This document shows, in pieces, positions 7,246 through 14,085 of a DNA stretch of 14,085 nt. Below the pieces are notes generated by a model. The model did not search any database. It saw nothing but the letters and a program-made list of their open reading frames with translations, and was not told the DNA's origin. Every line of letters starts with the position of its first letter. Within the stretch, counting starts at the first letter, position 1. The translations under genes were made by a program, and so were the position numbers. The DNA is from Limisoma sp963601185 (lineage in GTDB: Bacteria; Bacteroidota; Bacteroidia; Bacteroidales; Muribaculaceae), in assembly GCA_963601185.1 (NCBI GenBank), contig CAVCEE010000031.1, positions 1 through 14,085 of the forward strand. The letters are read 5' to 3'.

Positions 7246-8685
7246 ATGAAGAAAACAGTTAGTTATATCGCATTGGCAGCACTGGCTACATCGTGCGCTT
7301 TTTCGCCAAAATCATCCGTCGGCGGCGACGGCGGCGAGGTGACTGGTATCAGAGGCACTGCCCTCGGCGAGCCTACGCCCTACGGCATGGTGCTCGTCGA
7401 CCGTGGCTCGATGCTTTTGGGTGCCAATGCCGACGACACTACATGGAACATCAAGGCGCAGCCTAAGGGTGCTTCCGTGGAGTCGTTCTGGATGGACGAA
7501 ACAGAAGTGTCGAATGCAAAATACCGTCAGTTTGTCTACTGGGTGCGCGACTCTATCATCCGCGAACGCCTTGCCGACCCTTCGTACGGCGGCGATGAGT
7601 CGTTCAAGATTGAGGAGGACAAGGAGGGCAACCCGGTGAAGCCTTATCTCAACTGGAAGAAGGCTATTCCTTGGAAGAACCCTACCGAGGACGAGCAGCG
7701 TGCCATCTCAAGCGTGTACAAGTACAACCCGATCACAGGCGTGACCGAGTTGGACGCTTCGCAGATGAACTACCGCTATGAGACCTACAACCTCACGGAG
7801 GCTGCTAAGCGCAAAAACCGACTCGACCCGAAGCGCCGCGTCTATAACACCGACGTGCCTACGCCTACGGAGCAGCCGTTCATCTCCAAGGACACTGCCT
7901 ATGTCAACGACAACGGAGAAATCGTGCGCGAAACCATCACCCGACGCCTGTCGAGCGACTATGATTTCCTGAACACTTATATCGTTAATATCTACCCCGA
8001 TACCACGGTGTGGATCAACGATTTCGAGAATGCCTACAACGAGCCTTACACGCGGCTCTATTTCTCTCATCCGGGCTACAGCGACTACCCTGTCGTGGGT
8101 GTGTCGTGGGAGCAGGCCAACGCTTTTGCCAACTGGCGCACCGACTATCTGCGCCGTTCGCTAGGCAAGCAAGGTGTCTACATCGAGCCTTACCGTCTGC
8201 CTACCGAGGCTGAGTGGGAATATGCGGCGCGTGCTGGCGTCAACGAAAACAAGTATCCGTGGGCTGGCGATATGCCTATGACCGACGATGGTTGCTTCTA
8301 TGCCAACCTCAAGCCGGGCGAGGGCAACTATGTGCGCGACGGCAATCTCATCACTTCCAAATGCGGCACCTACGAGCCTAACGATTTCGGTCTCTACGAT
8401 ATGGCTGGCAACGTGAGTGAGTGGACGTCGACGGCTTTCACCGAGAGCCTTGACAAACTCAAGAGCGACATCAACCCTGAATACCGCTACAACGCTGCCG
8501 GTGAAGATCCTTACCGTATGAAGCGCAAGGTGATACGCGGTGGCTCGTGGAAGGACATCGCCCACAATGTGCGTGCCGACCTCCGTGCCTTTGAGTATCA
8601 GAACGAACAGCACTCTTACCTCGGTTTCCGCTGCGTACGCACTCAAATCGGCTTCACAAAGGGTAAAGTGAAAGTGAAAAAATAA
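7246..8685 (+). CDS. gldK: GldK/PorK, T9SS ring lipoprotein with formylglycine-enzyme-like fold
   Basis: A 479-aa lipoprotein: the signal sequence ends at LATSC, with Cys17 as the lipidation site. The rest is an FGE-sulfatase (SUMF1-like) domain. It begins near residue 45 (PYGMVLVDRGSMLLG), with VDRGSM, WMDETEVSNAKYRQF, VGVSWEQANAFANW, YRLPTEAEWEYAARAG, YDMAGNVSEW, IRGGSWKD (residues 431-437) and YLGFRC (Cys463) in the usual order. In the family, GldK and GldN form the periplasmic ring attached to the outer membrane. The cysteine pair that acts in true formylglycine-generating enzymes just after the GGS motif is absent here (GGSWKDIAHNVRADLRAF), as expected for a structural rather than catalytic role. 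It lies 4 nt after porP and 29 nt before gldL. Confidence 0.95.
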   Translation: MKKTVSYIALAALATSCAFSPKSSVGGDGGEVTGIRGTALGEPTPYGMVLVDRGSMLLGANADDTTWNIKAQPKGASVESFWMDETEVSNAKYRQFVYWVRDSIIRERLADPSYGGDESFKIEEDKEGNPVKPYLNWKKAIPWKNPTEDEQRAISSVYKYNPITGVTELDASQMNYRYETYNLTEAAKRKNRLDPKRRVYNTDVPTPTEQPFISKDTAYVNDNGEIVRETITRRLSSDYDFLNTYIVNIYPDTTVWINDFENAYNEPYTRLYFSHPGYSDYPVVGVSWEQANAFANWRTDYLRRSLGKQGVYIEPYRLPTEAEWEYAARAGVNENKYPWAGDMPMTDDGCFYANLKPGEGNYVRDGNLITSKCGTYEPNDFGLYDMAGNVSEWTSTAFTESLDKLKSDINPEYRYNAAGEDPYRMKRKVIRGGSWKDIAHNVRADLRAFEYQNEQHSYLGFRCVRTQIGFTKGKVKVKK

Positions 8686-8714
8686 TCCAACGAATCTATA
8701 AACATTGCTGCATC

Positions 8715-9695
8715 ATGGGCAAGATCAAAAGATATAAAAATGGCGTTGAGGCTTTTCTCTCTGGTGAGAAGGGCCAACGCTTCTTCAACTGTGCTTACAG
8801 TCTCGGCGCTGCCGTTGTAATTTGGGGCGCGCTTTTCAAAATCCTTCACCTTCCCGGTGGCAGCACGCTGCTGTCAATCGGTATGGGTACGGAGGTGCTT
8901 ATGTTCGTCTTGACGGCGTTCGACCGTCCTCCGCGCGAATACCATTGGGAAGAGGTTTTTGAGGTGTTCAACTCCAAGAACCCTGAGGACCGTCCTGACT
9001 TCAAGGGCGGCAACGGCATCAACGGTTCGGTGGTGATTGGCGGCGGTCAGGCTGCGTCTGCCGAAGGTGCTGCCGAGGGTGTACAGGCTGCCGGCGGTGC
9101 AGCGGTTGTCGGCGGACAGGGCTTTGCCGGCACTGTGGTTGTCGGTGGCGAGGCTCCCGATTTGCAGGGTGTCACTTCCGTGACTCAGCAGTATGCCGAC
9201 CAGATGGCTTCAATCACAGCACAGATGGATCAGTTGCGCCAAACCACGGAGGCTCTCAACAACGTGTCTAACGTGCTTCTGGAGAGTTACCGTGCAATCA
9301 CCGAAAATTCGGAAAACATTTCTGGCAGTTCGACTGGCTACGTTGAGCAGATGACGAGCCTTAACCGTAACATTGCCGGACTCAACACTATCTACGAAAT
9401 TCAGTTGAAGAGCATTTCTTCGCAACTCGACAATATCGACCGTGTGAACCGCGGCCTCAAGGAAATCAGCAATATGTACGACCGTGCGGCGGCGCAGAGC
9501 GACCGCTATTGCGAGGAAACGCAGAAGATGGCTCACTATATGCAGCAACTCAACTCTGTGTATGAGAAGATGATCACGGCGATGACCATCAATATGTACC
9601 GTCCTATGGGCGGTGCAATGCCTGCAGAGGAAGCACCTAAGGCCGCTCCGGCGGAGGAAAAACCTGCCGGCACTCAAACTGAAGAACAAATCTAA
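8715..9695 (+). CDS. gldL: GldL/PorL, inner-membrane motor subunit of the T9SS
   Basis: A 326-aa inner-membrane protein with two N-terminal transmembrane segments (about residues 23-44 and 50-69) and a long cytoplasmic region. Lys42 in GALFKI and Glu60 in GTEVLMF align with the conserved intramembrane lysine and glutamate of GldL, the glutamate being essential for proton-driven motor activity in studied homologues. Residues about 100-150 form a Gly/Ala/Val-rich linker with three loose repeats (GSVVIGGGQ, GAAVVGGQG, GTVVVGGEA). A coiled-coil-like region follows (SITAQMDQLRQTTEALNNV to about 290), then a Pro/Ala/Glu tail. The start at 8715 (MGKIKRYKNGVEAF) matches the family. GldL forms the stator-like ring around GldM. 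The central linker looks lineage-specific; the identity is secure. Confidence 0.96.
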   Translation: MGKIKRYKNGVEAFLSGEKGQRFFNCAYSLGAAVVIWGALFKILHLPGGSTLLSIGMGTEVLMFVLTAFDRPPREYHWEEVFEVFNSKNPEDRPDFKGGNGINGSVVIGGGQAASAEGAAEGVQAAGGAAVVGGQGFAGTVVVGGEAPDLQGVTSVTQQYADQMASITAQMDQLRQTTEALNNVSNVLLESYRAITENSENISGSSTGYVEQMTSLNRNIAGLNTIYEIQLKSISSQLDNIDRVNRGLKEISNMYDRAAAQSDRYCEETQKMAHYMQQLNSVYEKMITAMTINMYRPMGGAMPAEEAPKAAPAEEKPAGTQTEEQI

Positions 9696-9716
9696 AGAAG
9701 AAGGGAACAGACCAAT

Positions 9717-11282
9717 ATGGGAGCAAACGGAAATGTGGCAAGAATGTCCCCACGTCAGCGCATGATCAACCTTATGTACATCGTGCTGACGGCGATGCTC
9801 GCGCTCAACGTGTCGAGCGACGTGCTCAACGGGTTCACGCTTGTCGAAGACGGTCTGAAACGCACCAATAGCAACGTCAGCGACCGTAATGCCGCCCTCT
9901 TTATGCAACTGGAGGAATTCACGCGCCAAAACCCTCAGAAGGGTAAGGCGTGGCTCGACAAGGCCGGCGACGTGCGTCGCCAGACTCTGTCGCTCTACAA
10001 ATATATCGACACTCTCAAACTCGCCATCGTGCGCGATGCCGACGGTCCTGAGGGTCGTGTCGACAACATTCAGAACCAGGACAACCTGGAGGCGTCGTCG
10101 AAGGTGATGGTAACCTACGGCAACGGCGCGAAACTGCAACAACGTCTGGCTGTCTACAAGAAGTTTATCACGGCGTATGTGCCTGATGCCTCGAAGCAGC
10201 AGATGATTATGAAGGCGCTTGCCACCGACCCTGTGCAGCAGCCGGGTTCGATGATCAAGGTGCCTTGGGTGTCGGGAATGTTTGAGAATATGCCTGTCGT
10301 TGCGTCGGTGACGCTCTTGTCGAAGTTGCAGAACGACTTGCTCTTTGCCGAGGGCGAGGCTTTGCAGGCTTTGGTGGCAAGTGTCGACGCTGGCGATGTG
10401 CGTGTCAACCAGATGGACGCTTTCGTGATTCCGAACTCCAAACTGGTGATTCGTGGCGGCAAGTACAGTGCCGACATCGTCCTTGCGGCGGTCGACACCA
10501 CCCAGCGACCCACAATCTTCATCAACGGCCGCCAGTTGCCTGCCAATACGCATACCTATGAGTTTATGACCGGGCAGACGGGTACGTTTACCTACAGCGG
10601 CTACCTCGATGTGGCTCGCGGCGACGGCACAACCTCGCGCTATCCGTTCCAGTCGGACTACACTGTCATCGAGCCGGCGGCTACGGTCTCTGCCACGATG
10701 ATGAATGTGCTCTATGCCGGCATCAACAACCCTATAAGTATCTCTGTGCCGGGTGTGGCGCAGAATGCGGTTTCTGCCACTATGACCAACGGCTCGCTCA
10801 CTCGCAGCGGCGACCATTGGAATGCGCATCCGTCGAAGGTGGGCGCAGAGTGTGTAATCACGGTCACTGCCACGATGGAGGGCCGTGCGCAGAAGGTGGG
10901 CTCTACTACGTTCCGTGTGCGCAAGTTGCCTGACCCTACGGCGTTTATCGCCTACAAGGATGCCAAGGGCAACGAAAACCACTATAAGGGTTCGAAACCG
11001 TTCTCCAAGGCTCTGCTGCTCGCGGCAAAGGGCTTGGATGCGGCTATCGACGACGATTTGCTCAACGTGAACTACACGGTGGTCGATTTCGAGACCGTGG
11101 TGTTCGACTCTATGGGCAATGCAATGCCTGAAAAGTCAAACGGATCAAACTTCTCGGAGCGGCAGGTCACAAGTTTCCGCCGACTCTCGCGTGGCAAGCG
11201 TTTCTACATCACGCGTATCCGCGCCAAAGGTCCTGACGGCATCGTGCGCGACATCTCGCCGATGGAGGTAATCGTCAACTAA
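9717..11282 (+). CDS. gldM: GldM/PorM, inner-membrane anchored periplasmic motor shaft of the T9SS
   Basis: A 521-aa protein with a short cytoplasmic N-terminus (SPRQRMINLMYIVLTAM), one transmembrane helix at about residues 17-35 and a long periplasmic part. The RQRMINLMYIVLTAMLALNVS signature is characteristic of GldM/PorM. In homologues the periplasmic region folds into four domains (D1 helical, D2-D4 Ig-like), forms a dimer, crosses the periplasm and contacts the GldK/GldN ring. GldM helices pass through the GldL pentamer and transmit proton-motive energy. The length is usual for the family. The start follows gldL by 21 nt, after an AGAAGAAGGGAAC purine run that may help initiation. The mid-periplasmic strands (TFTYSGYLDVARGDG, ISVPGVAQNAVSATM) look intact, with no sign of a frameshift. 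Confidence 0.96.
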   Translation: MGANGNVARMSPRQRMINLMYIVLTAMLALNVSSDVLNGFTLVEDGLKRTNSNVSDRNAALFMQLEEFTRQNPQKGKAWLDKAGDVRRQTLSLYKYIDTLKLAIVRDADGPEGRVDNIQNQDNLEASSKVMVTYGNGAKLQQRLAVYKKFITAYVPDASKQQMIMKALATDPVQQPGSMIKVPWVSGMFENMPVVASVTLLSKLQNDLLFAEGEALQALVASVDAGDVRVNQMDAFVIPNSKLVIRGGKYSADIVLAAVDTTQRPTIFINGRQLPANTHTYEFMTGQTGTFTYSGYLDVARGDGTTSRYPFQSDYTVIEPAATVSATMMNVLYAGINNPISISVPGVAQNAVSATMTNGSLTRSGDHWNAHPSKVGAECVITVTATMEGRAQKVGSTTFRVRKLPDPTAFIAYKDAKGNENHYKGSKPFSKALLLAAKGLDAAIDDDLLNVNYTVVDFETVVFDSMGNAMPEKSNGSNFSERQVTSFRRLSRGKRFYITRIRAKGPDGIVRDISPMEVIVN

Positions 11283-11318
11283 CCACTAAACAACGAAAAA
11301 GATAAAGTAAGCTGATAT

Positions 11319-12503
11319 ATGAAAAAGCTAACATGCATATTTGCGGCAGCCTTGCTCGCCGGAGTCTCGCTCCAGACGAGCGCGCAAGTGTCACGCAAAA
11401 CCGACATTAAGCAGAAAAACGAAACGGCGGCGGGTGTGACCCAGCGTATGCGCGACTTCTACGCGAAGCCGGAGGTGAGCGATGCCAGCAAGATGTGGGA
11501 ACGCATCATCTACCGCCAGATCGACCTTACGAAGAGCGAAAACCTTGCGCTCTACTATCCCGACGAGCCGGTCGACGGCCAGGAGAGCCTGTTCCGCATC
11601 ATCCTTCGCGTGGTGTGCAACGGTCAGGTGCCTGCCTATGAGTATCTCGACGGCCGTGAGGTGTTCACTGACCAGTACAAAATTAAGGTGGGAGAGATGC
11701 TCGACCGCTTCCACATTATGTACACCACCGGTCGTGGCAGCACGGAGAAGAACCCCAAATATGTGATTGACGAGAGCGACGTGCCTTCAAATGAGGTGCT
11801 GAGTTACTACGCCATCGAGCAATATGAGTTCAACAGCCTCGAAAACCGAGTGAACAAGCAGATTCAGGCCATCTGCCCTGTGCTCCACCGCATCGACGAC
11901 TACGGAGGCGAGCCTATCAAATACCCGATGTTCTGGGTAAAACTCGACCAGTTGCGCCCATATTTGGCACAGCAGAGCATCTTTGTTGACGATGACAACA
12001 ACCTCGCAAAATACAACTACGACGACTATTTCCAGTTGGGTATGTACAAGGGCGACATCTACAAGACGCGCAACCTGCGCAACCAGTCGCTTATGCAGAT
12101 GTATCCCGACCCCGACGACCTGAAGCACGCGCAGGACAGCATCGAGAACCGTCTGCGTGCCTTCGACCGCAACCTCTGGGTGCCTACGCGTGAGGAACTC
12201 GCCGAGCGTCAGGAAGCAGAAGAGGCTGCACGCCTAAAGGCTGAGGGCAAGTCGGACGATGTTGTGGTTGCCGACCGCGAGGGCGGAAGCGACGAGGTAG
12301 AGGCTGAAGCCGAGGAAAAGGCTACGGTCAAGTCGTCGAAGAACAAGCGCTCGGTGCGTCAGACCAAATCGTCGTCGAAGACAACGAAGAAGACCACTTC
12401 GAAGACCGACGAAAAGAAGAAATCCACCAAGAAGAAAAAGCCGGCATCATCCAAGTCGAGCGGCTCAAGCGGTGCAGTCCGCTCCGTCCGCCGCACAAAA
12501 TAG
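11319..12503 (+). CDS. gldN: GldN/PorN, periplasmic ring protein of the T9SS with a lysine-rich tail
   Basis: A 394-aa protein with a signal peptide (MKKLTCIFAAALLAGVSLQ, cleavage near SAQ). The GldN core follows: MWERIIYRQIDLTKSEN, LYYPDEPVDGQESLFRIILR, VLSYYAIEQYEF, YPMFWVKLDQLRPYL and YKTRNLRNQSLMQMYPDPDD. GldN binds GldK to form the periplasmic ring of the T9SS and is needed for secretion. The core ends near residue 285. A Glu/Ala-rich stretch (residues about 292-330) is followed by a 61-residue tail with 18 lysines and 5 arginines (residues 334-394), built of Lys, Ser and Thr runs. This tail makes the protein longer than I would expect for a plain GldN. It follows gldM by 36 nt and ends at tandem hairpins. 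Identity is firm; the tail's function is unknown. Confidence 0.94.
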   Translation: MKKLTCIFAAALLAGVSLQTSAQVSRKTDIKQKNETAAGVTQRMRDFYAKPEVSDASKMWERIIYRQIDLTKSENLALYYPDEPVDGQESLFRIILRVVCNGQVPAYEYLDGREVFTDQYKIKVGEMLDRFHIMYTTGRGSTEKNPKYVIDESDVPSNEVLSYYAIEQYEFNSLENRVNKQIQAICPVLHRIDDYGGEPIKYPMFWVKLDQLRPYLAQQSIFVDDDNNLAKYNYDDYFQLGMYKGDIYKTRNLRNQSLMQMYPDPDDLKHAQDSIENRLRAFDRNLWVPTREELAERQEAEEAARLKAEGKSDDVVVADREGGSDEVEAEAEEKATVKSSKNKRSVRQTKSSSKTTKKTTSKTDEKKKSTKKKKPASSKSSGSSGAVRSVRRTK

Positions 12504-12520
12504 CGATGCTCATAGCATCG
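12504..12520 (+). repeat. Short perfect hairpin directly after the gldN stop
   Basis: CGATGCT and AGCATCG form a perfect 7-bp stem with a CAT loop, starting at the first base after the TAG stop. It lies 3 nt upstream of the larger hairpin and may assist termination or protect the 3' end of the transcript. Confidence 0.6.
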
Positions 12521-12523
12521 AAG

Positions 12524-12562
12524 AAGCAGACCGCCTTTCGGGGAACGAAAGGCGGTCTGCTT
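12524..12562 (+). terminator. Strong hairpin ending the T9SS operon
   Basis: A perfect 17-bp inverted repeat (arms 12524-12540 and 12546-12562, core GACCGCCTTTCG/CGAAAGGCGGTC) with a 5-nt loop GGGAA. It lies 20 nt after gldN and before the promoter of the next gene. The downstream sequence (GTCGAATC) lacks a clear T-tract, so it may act as a terminator, a 3'-end stabiliser, or both. Confidence 0.75.
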
Positions 12563-12628
12563 GTCGAATCGGCATAGTAAATCCCCGCCAGCGTTTTGGC
12601 TTGAGTCGCATTAGTCCCGTTTTCTTTC

Positions 12629-12658
12629 TTTGGTTTGATAGAATAATTAGTATCTTTG
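12629..12658 (+). promoter_or_regulatory. Bacteroidota-type promoter of the AAA ATPase gene
   Basis: TTTG at 12629-12632 and TATCTTTG at 12651-12658 match the -33 and -7 elements (TTTG and TAnnTTTG) with an 18-nt gap. A second TTTG lies at 12634-12637. Transcription would start near 12664, about 35-40 nt before the ATG at 12702. This separates the ATPase from the T9SS operon. Confidence 0.75.
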
Positions 12659-12701
12659 TGGTACTAAAAATGCTATAATTAGCAAATAATGTACCCTAAC
12701 T

Positions 12702-13961
12702 ATGTTTTTCGAACGAAAGAAATACCTCAATGAACTTATCGCAGGGCGTGGAAACGGACTTGTGAAGATTGTCACCGGCGTGAGGCGATGTGGAAAATCG
12801 TTTCTCTTATTCAACCTCTGGCACAACTGGCTCGTGGAGCAAGGTGTGGACAATAGTCACATCATAGAAGTTCAGTTGGACAATTTCCGTAACCGCAAGT
12901 TGAGAAATCCGGATATGCTACTTGACTATATAGATTCCCTTATAAAAGAAGATGGGAATATGTACTACGTCATTCTTGATGAGGTACAGTTAGTGGACGA
13001 ATTTGTTGAAGTCATCCTTAGTCTGACTCATATGCGGAATGTGGATGTTTATGTTTCCGGCTCCAACTCCCGTTTCCTTTCGAGCGACGTGGTGACAGAG
13101 TTCAGAGGTCGAGGCGATGAAATAAGGGTATGGCCTCTCACTTTCGATGAATATTTCAACGGTATGGGCGGTGACATCCGAAAAGTATGGCTCGACTATT
13201 ACACCTATGGCGGATTACCGCAAGTAGCACTGCTTGAAACGGAAGTAAAAAAGAGAGAATATCTTCGGGGAATGTACGAAACGACCTATTTGCGTGACGT
13301 GATTGAGCGTAACCACCTTCGCAATCCGGAAGGCATGACCGAACTTGTTCGCGTGCTTGCATCGGGCATCGGTTCTTCTACCAACCCAACACGAATAGCC
13401 AACACTTTCCAGTCGGCGCAAGGCGTTACCATCAAGCGGACCACTATCAAGCAATATATCGACTACCTCAGAGACTCGTTTCTGATAGAAGAGGCATTGC
13501 GCTATGACGTGAAGGGGCGGAAATACATTGGAACTGAAACCAAATACTATTTTGTAGATATGGGCATTCGCGCTGCTATTCTCAACTACCGCCAACAGGA
13601 GGAAACACACATTTATGAGAACATCATCTACAACGAGCTTCGTAGCCGTGGCTATAATGTCGATGTGGGATTGGTAGAAATAGACGGTATCAACGAGAAG
13701 GGCAAGTATACGAGAAAACATTTGGAAGTGGACTTTGTCGTCAATCGTCCACCTTACAGAATTTACATCCAATCAGCCTTCCACATGCCAAGCCCAGAGA
13801 AAGAGGCGCAAGAGCGTCGACCTCTTCTATCCATCAACGACCATTTCCGCAAGATTATCGTAGTTGGTGATGACATCCACCGCAAGGAGGACGAGTTTGG
13901 AGTATTTACCGTCAGTATTTGGGAATTCCTAACCGACAAATCACTTTTGGAAAACGGATAA
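12702..13961 (+). CDS. AAA-family ATPase with DUF4143-type C-terminal domain
   Basis: A 419-aa protein of the common bacterial ATP-binding/DUF4143 family. Walker A is GVRRCGKS (residues 26-33) and Walker B is YYVILDE (Asp93/Glu94). A sensor-like VYVSGSNS and a TYLRDVIERN segment follow. The DUF4143 domain occupies about the last 200 residues (ALRYDVKGRKYIGTETKYYFVD onward). Its restriction-endonuclease-like motif is EVDFVV (Glu342, Asp344), but the position where many relatives carry an ExK-type pair reads YIQSA (Gln357), so nuclease activity is doubtful. No biochemical function is established for the family. The gene has its own promoter and is visibly AT-richer than the T9SS genes, with AGA, ATA and TTA codons frequent, which suggests later acquisition. 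Such genes occur in many scattered copies in Bacteroidales genomes. The start at 12702 matches relatives beginning MFFERK. Confidence 0.92.
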   Translation: MFFERKKYLNELIAGRGNGLVKIVTGVRRCGKSFLLFNLWHNWLVEQGVDNSHIIEVQLDNFRNRKLRNPDMLLDYIDSLIKEDGNMYYVILDEVQLVDEFVEVILSLTHMRNVDVYVSGSNSRFLSSDVVTEFRGRGDEIRVWPLTFDEYFNGMGGDIRKVWLDYYTYGGLPQVALLETEVKKREYLRGMYETTYLRDVIERNHLRNPEGMTELVRVLASGIGSSTNPTRIANTFQSAQGVTIKRTTIKQYIDYLRDSFLIEEALRYDVKGRKYIGTETKYYFVDMGIRAAILNYRQQEETHIYENIIYNELRSRGYNVDVGLVEIDGINEKGKYTRKHLEVDFVVNRPPYRIYIQSAFHMPSPEKEAQERRPLLSINDHFRKIIVVGDDIHRKEDEFGVFTVSIWEFLTDKSLLENG

Positions 13962-14003
13962 TCCACAATCAGCGTTTTCATCAATTAGAGGATAACGCAT
14001 AGA

Positions 14004-14049
14004 GGGGATTGCACCCCGTCGGGGGCCGCACTCACCATCAGGGCGGCAC
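14004..14049. repeat. GC-rich palindromic stretch between convergent genes
   Basis: GGGG (14004-14007), CCCC (14014-14017) and GGGGG (14021-14025) can pair in two competing ways; the tighter is CCCC-GTC-GGGG. GCCGCAC (14025-14031) and GCGGCAC (14043-14049) form a further imperfect dyad. It lies between the ATPase stop and the stop of the minus-strand gene at the edge. It could be a bidirectional terminator, though there is no T-tract, or a dispersed repeat. Confidence 0.45.
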
Positions 14050-14051
14050 TA

Positions 14052-14085
14052 TTAGAATTCGGCGTTGGAGATGTCGAAGTATTTG
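14052..14085 (-). CDS. 3' end of a minus-strand gene running off the window
   Basis: The minus strand reads in frame as KYFDISNAEF followed by TAA at 14052-14054. The frame stays open to the window edge, and the composition is protein-like. Only the last ten or so codons are visible, so neither the family nor the reality of the gene can be confirmed. Support comes from the convergent layout and from the palindromic stretch just after the stop. Confidence 0.45.
   Translation of the reverse strand, partial: KYFDISNAEF

Noticed and set aside
9210..10982. A 590-codon open frame on the minus strand antisense to gldL and gldM
   Set aside because: The translation is rich in His, Arg and Leu with no domain, signal or membrane pattern, as expected when GC-rich codon bias leaves the antisense frame open. 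The plus-strand genes here are unmistakable.
1..14085. tRNA, rRNA, CRISPR array, insertion sequence or riboswitch
   Set aside because: By eye I saw no cloverleaf, no regularly spaced repeats, no transposase and no known riboswitch core on either strand. A covariance-model scan would be needed to exclude small RNAs.

Overview
This window comes from a member of the order Bacteroidales (phylum Bacteroidota), and not from a typical Bacteroides. It carries the core of a type IX secretion system (T9SS), which is confined to the Bacteroidota. Its intergenic regions hold the phylum's TAnnTTTG -7 promoter element, and its genes lack strong Shine-Dalgarno sequences. The G+C-rich coding style would suit a Prevotella-like, Muribaculaceae-like or Porphyromonas-like lineage, but I cannot fix the genus.

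Region 1 (1-1720, minus strand) is a small three-gene operon. It has a TAnnTTTG promoter, a CAA-repeat leader, a 57-aa single-pass membrane protein with an acidic tail, then the two halves of a split ThrE-type threonine/serine exporter (YjjP-like and YjjB-like). The small gene overlaps the start of the yjjP-like gene by 14 nt.

Region 2 (1681-5468, minus strand) is a second operon. A YciH/SUI1-family translation factor is followed 20 nt later by an 1110-aa UvrD-type helicase with a C-terminal PD-(D/E)XK nuclease (AddA/RecB-like). It ends at a good intrinsic terminator.

Region 3 (5524-12562, plus strand) is the T9SS operon porT-porP-gldK-gldL-gldM-gldN, transcribed divergently from region 2. 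PorT is an outer-membrane barrel, PorP an outer-membrane partner protein, and GldK (lipoprotein) with GldN forms the periplasmic ring. GldL and GldM form the inner-membrane proton-driven motor. The operon ends in two tandem hairpins. GldN has an unusual lysine-rich C-terminal tail.

Region 4 (12563-14085) looks accessory. A visibly AT-richer AAA ATPase with a DUF4143-type C-terminus sits behind its own promoter. A GC-rich palindromic stretch follows, then the last codons of a minus-strand gene that runs off the right edge.

Most of the window is recognisable housekeeping and secretion machinery. I found no convincing undescribed system. The best second-look items are the small membrane protein tied to the split exporter, the basic GldN tail, and the placement of porT directly upstream of porP-gldKLMN.
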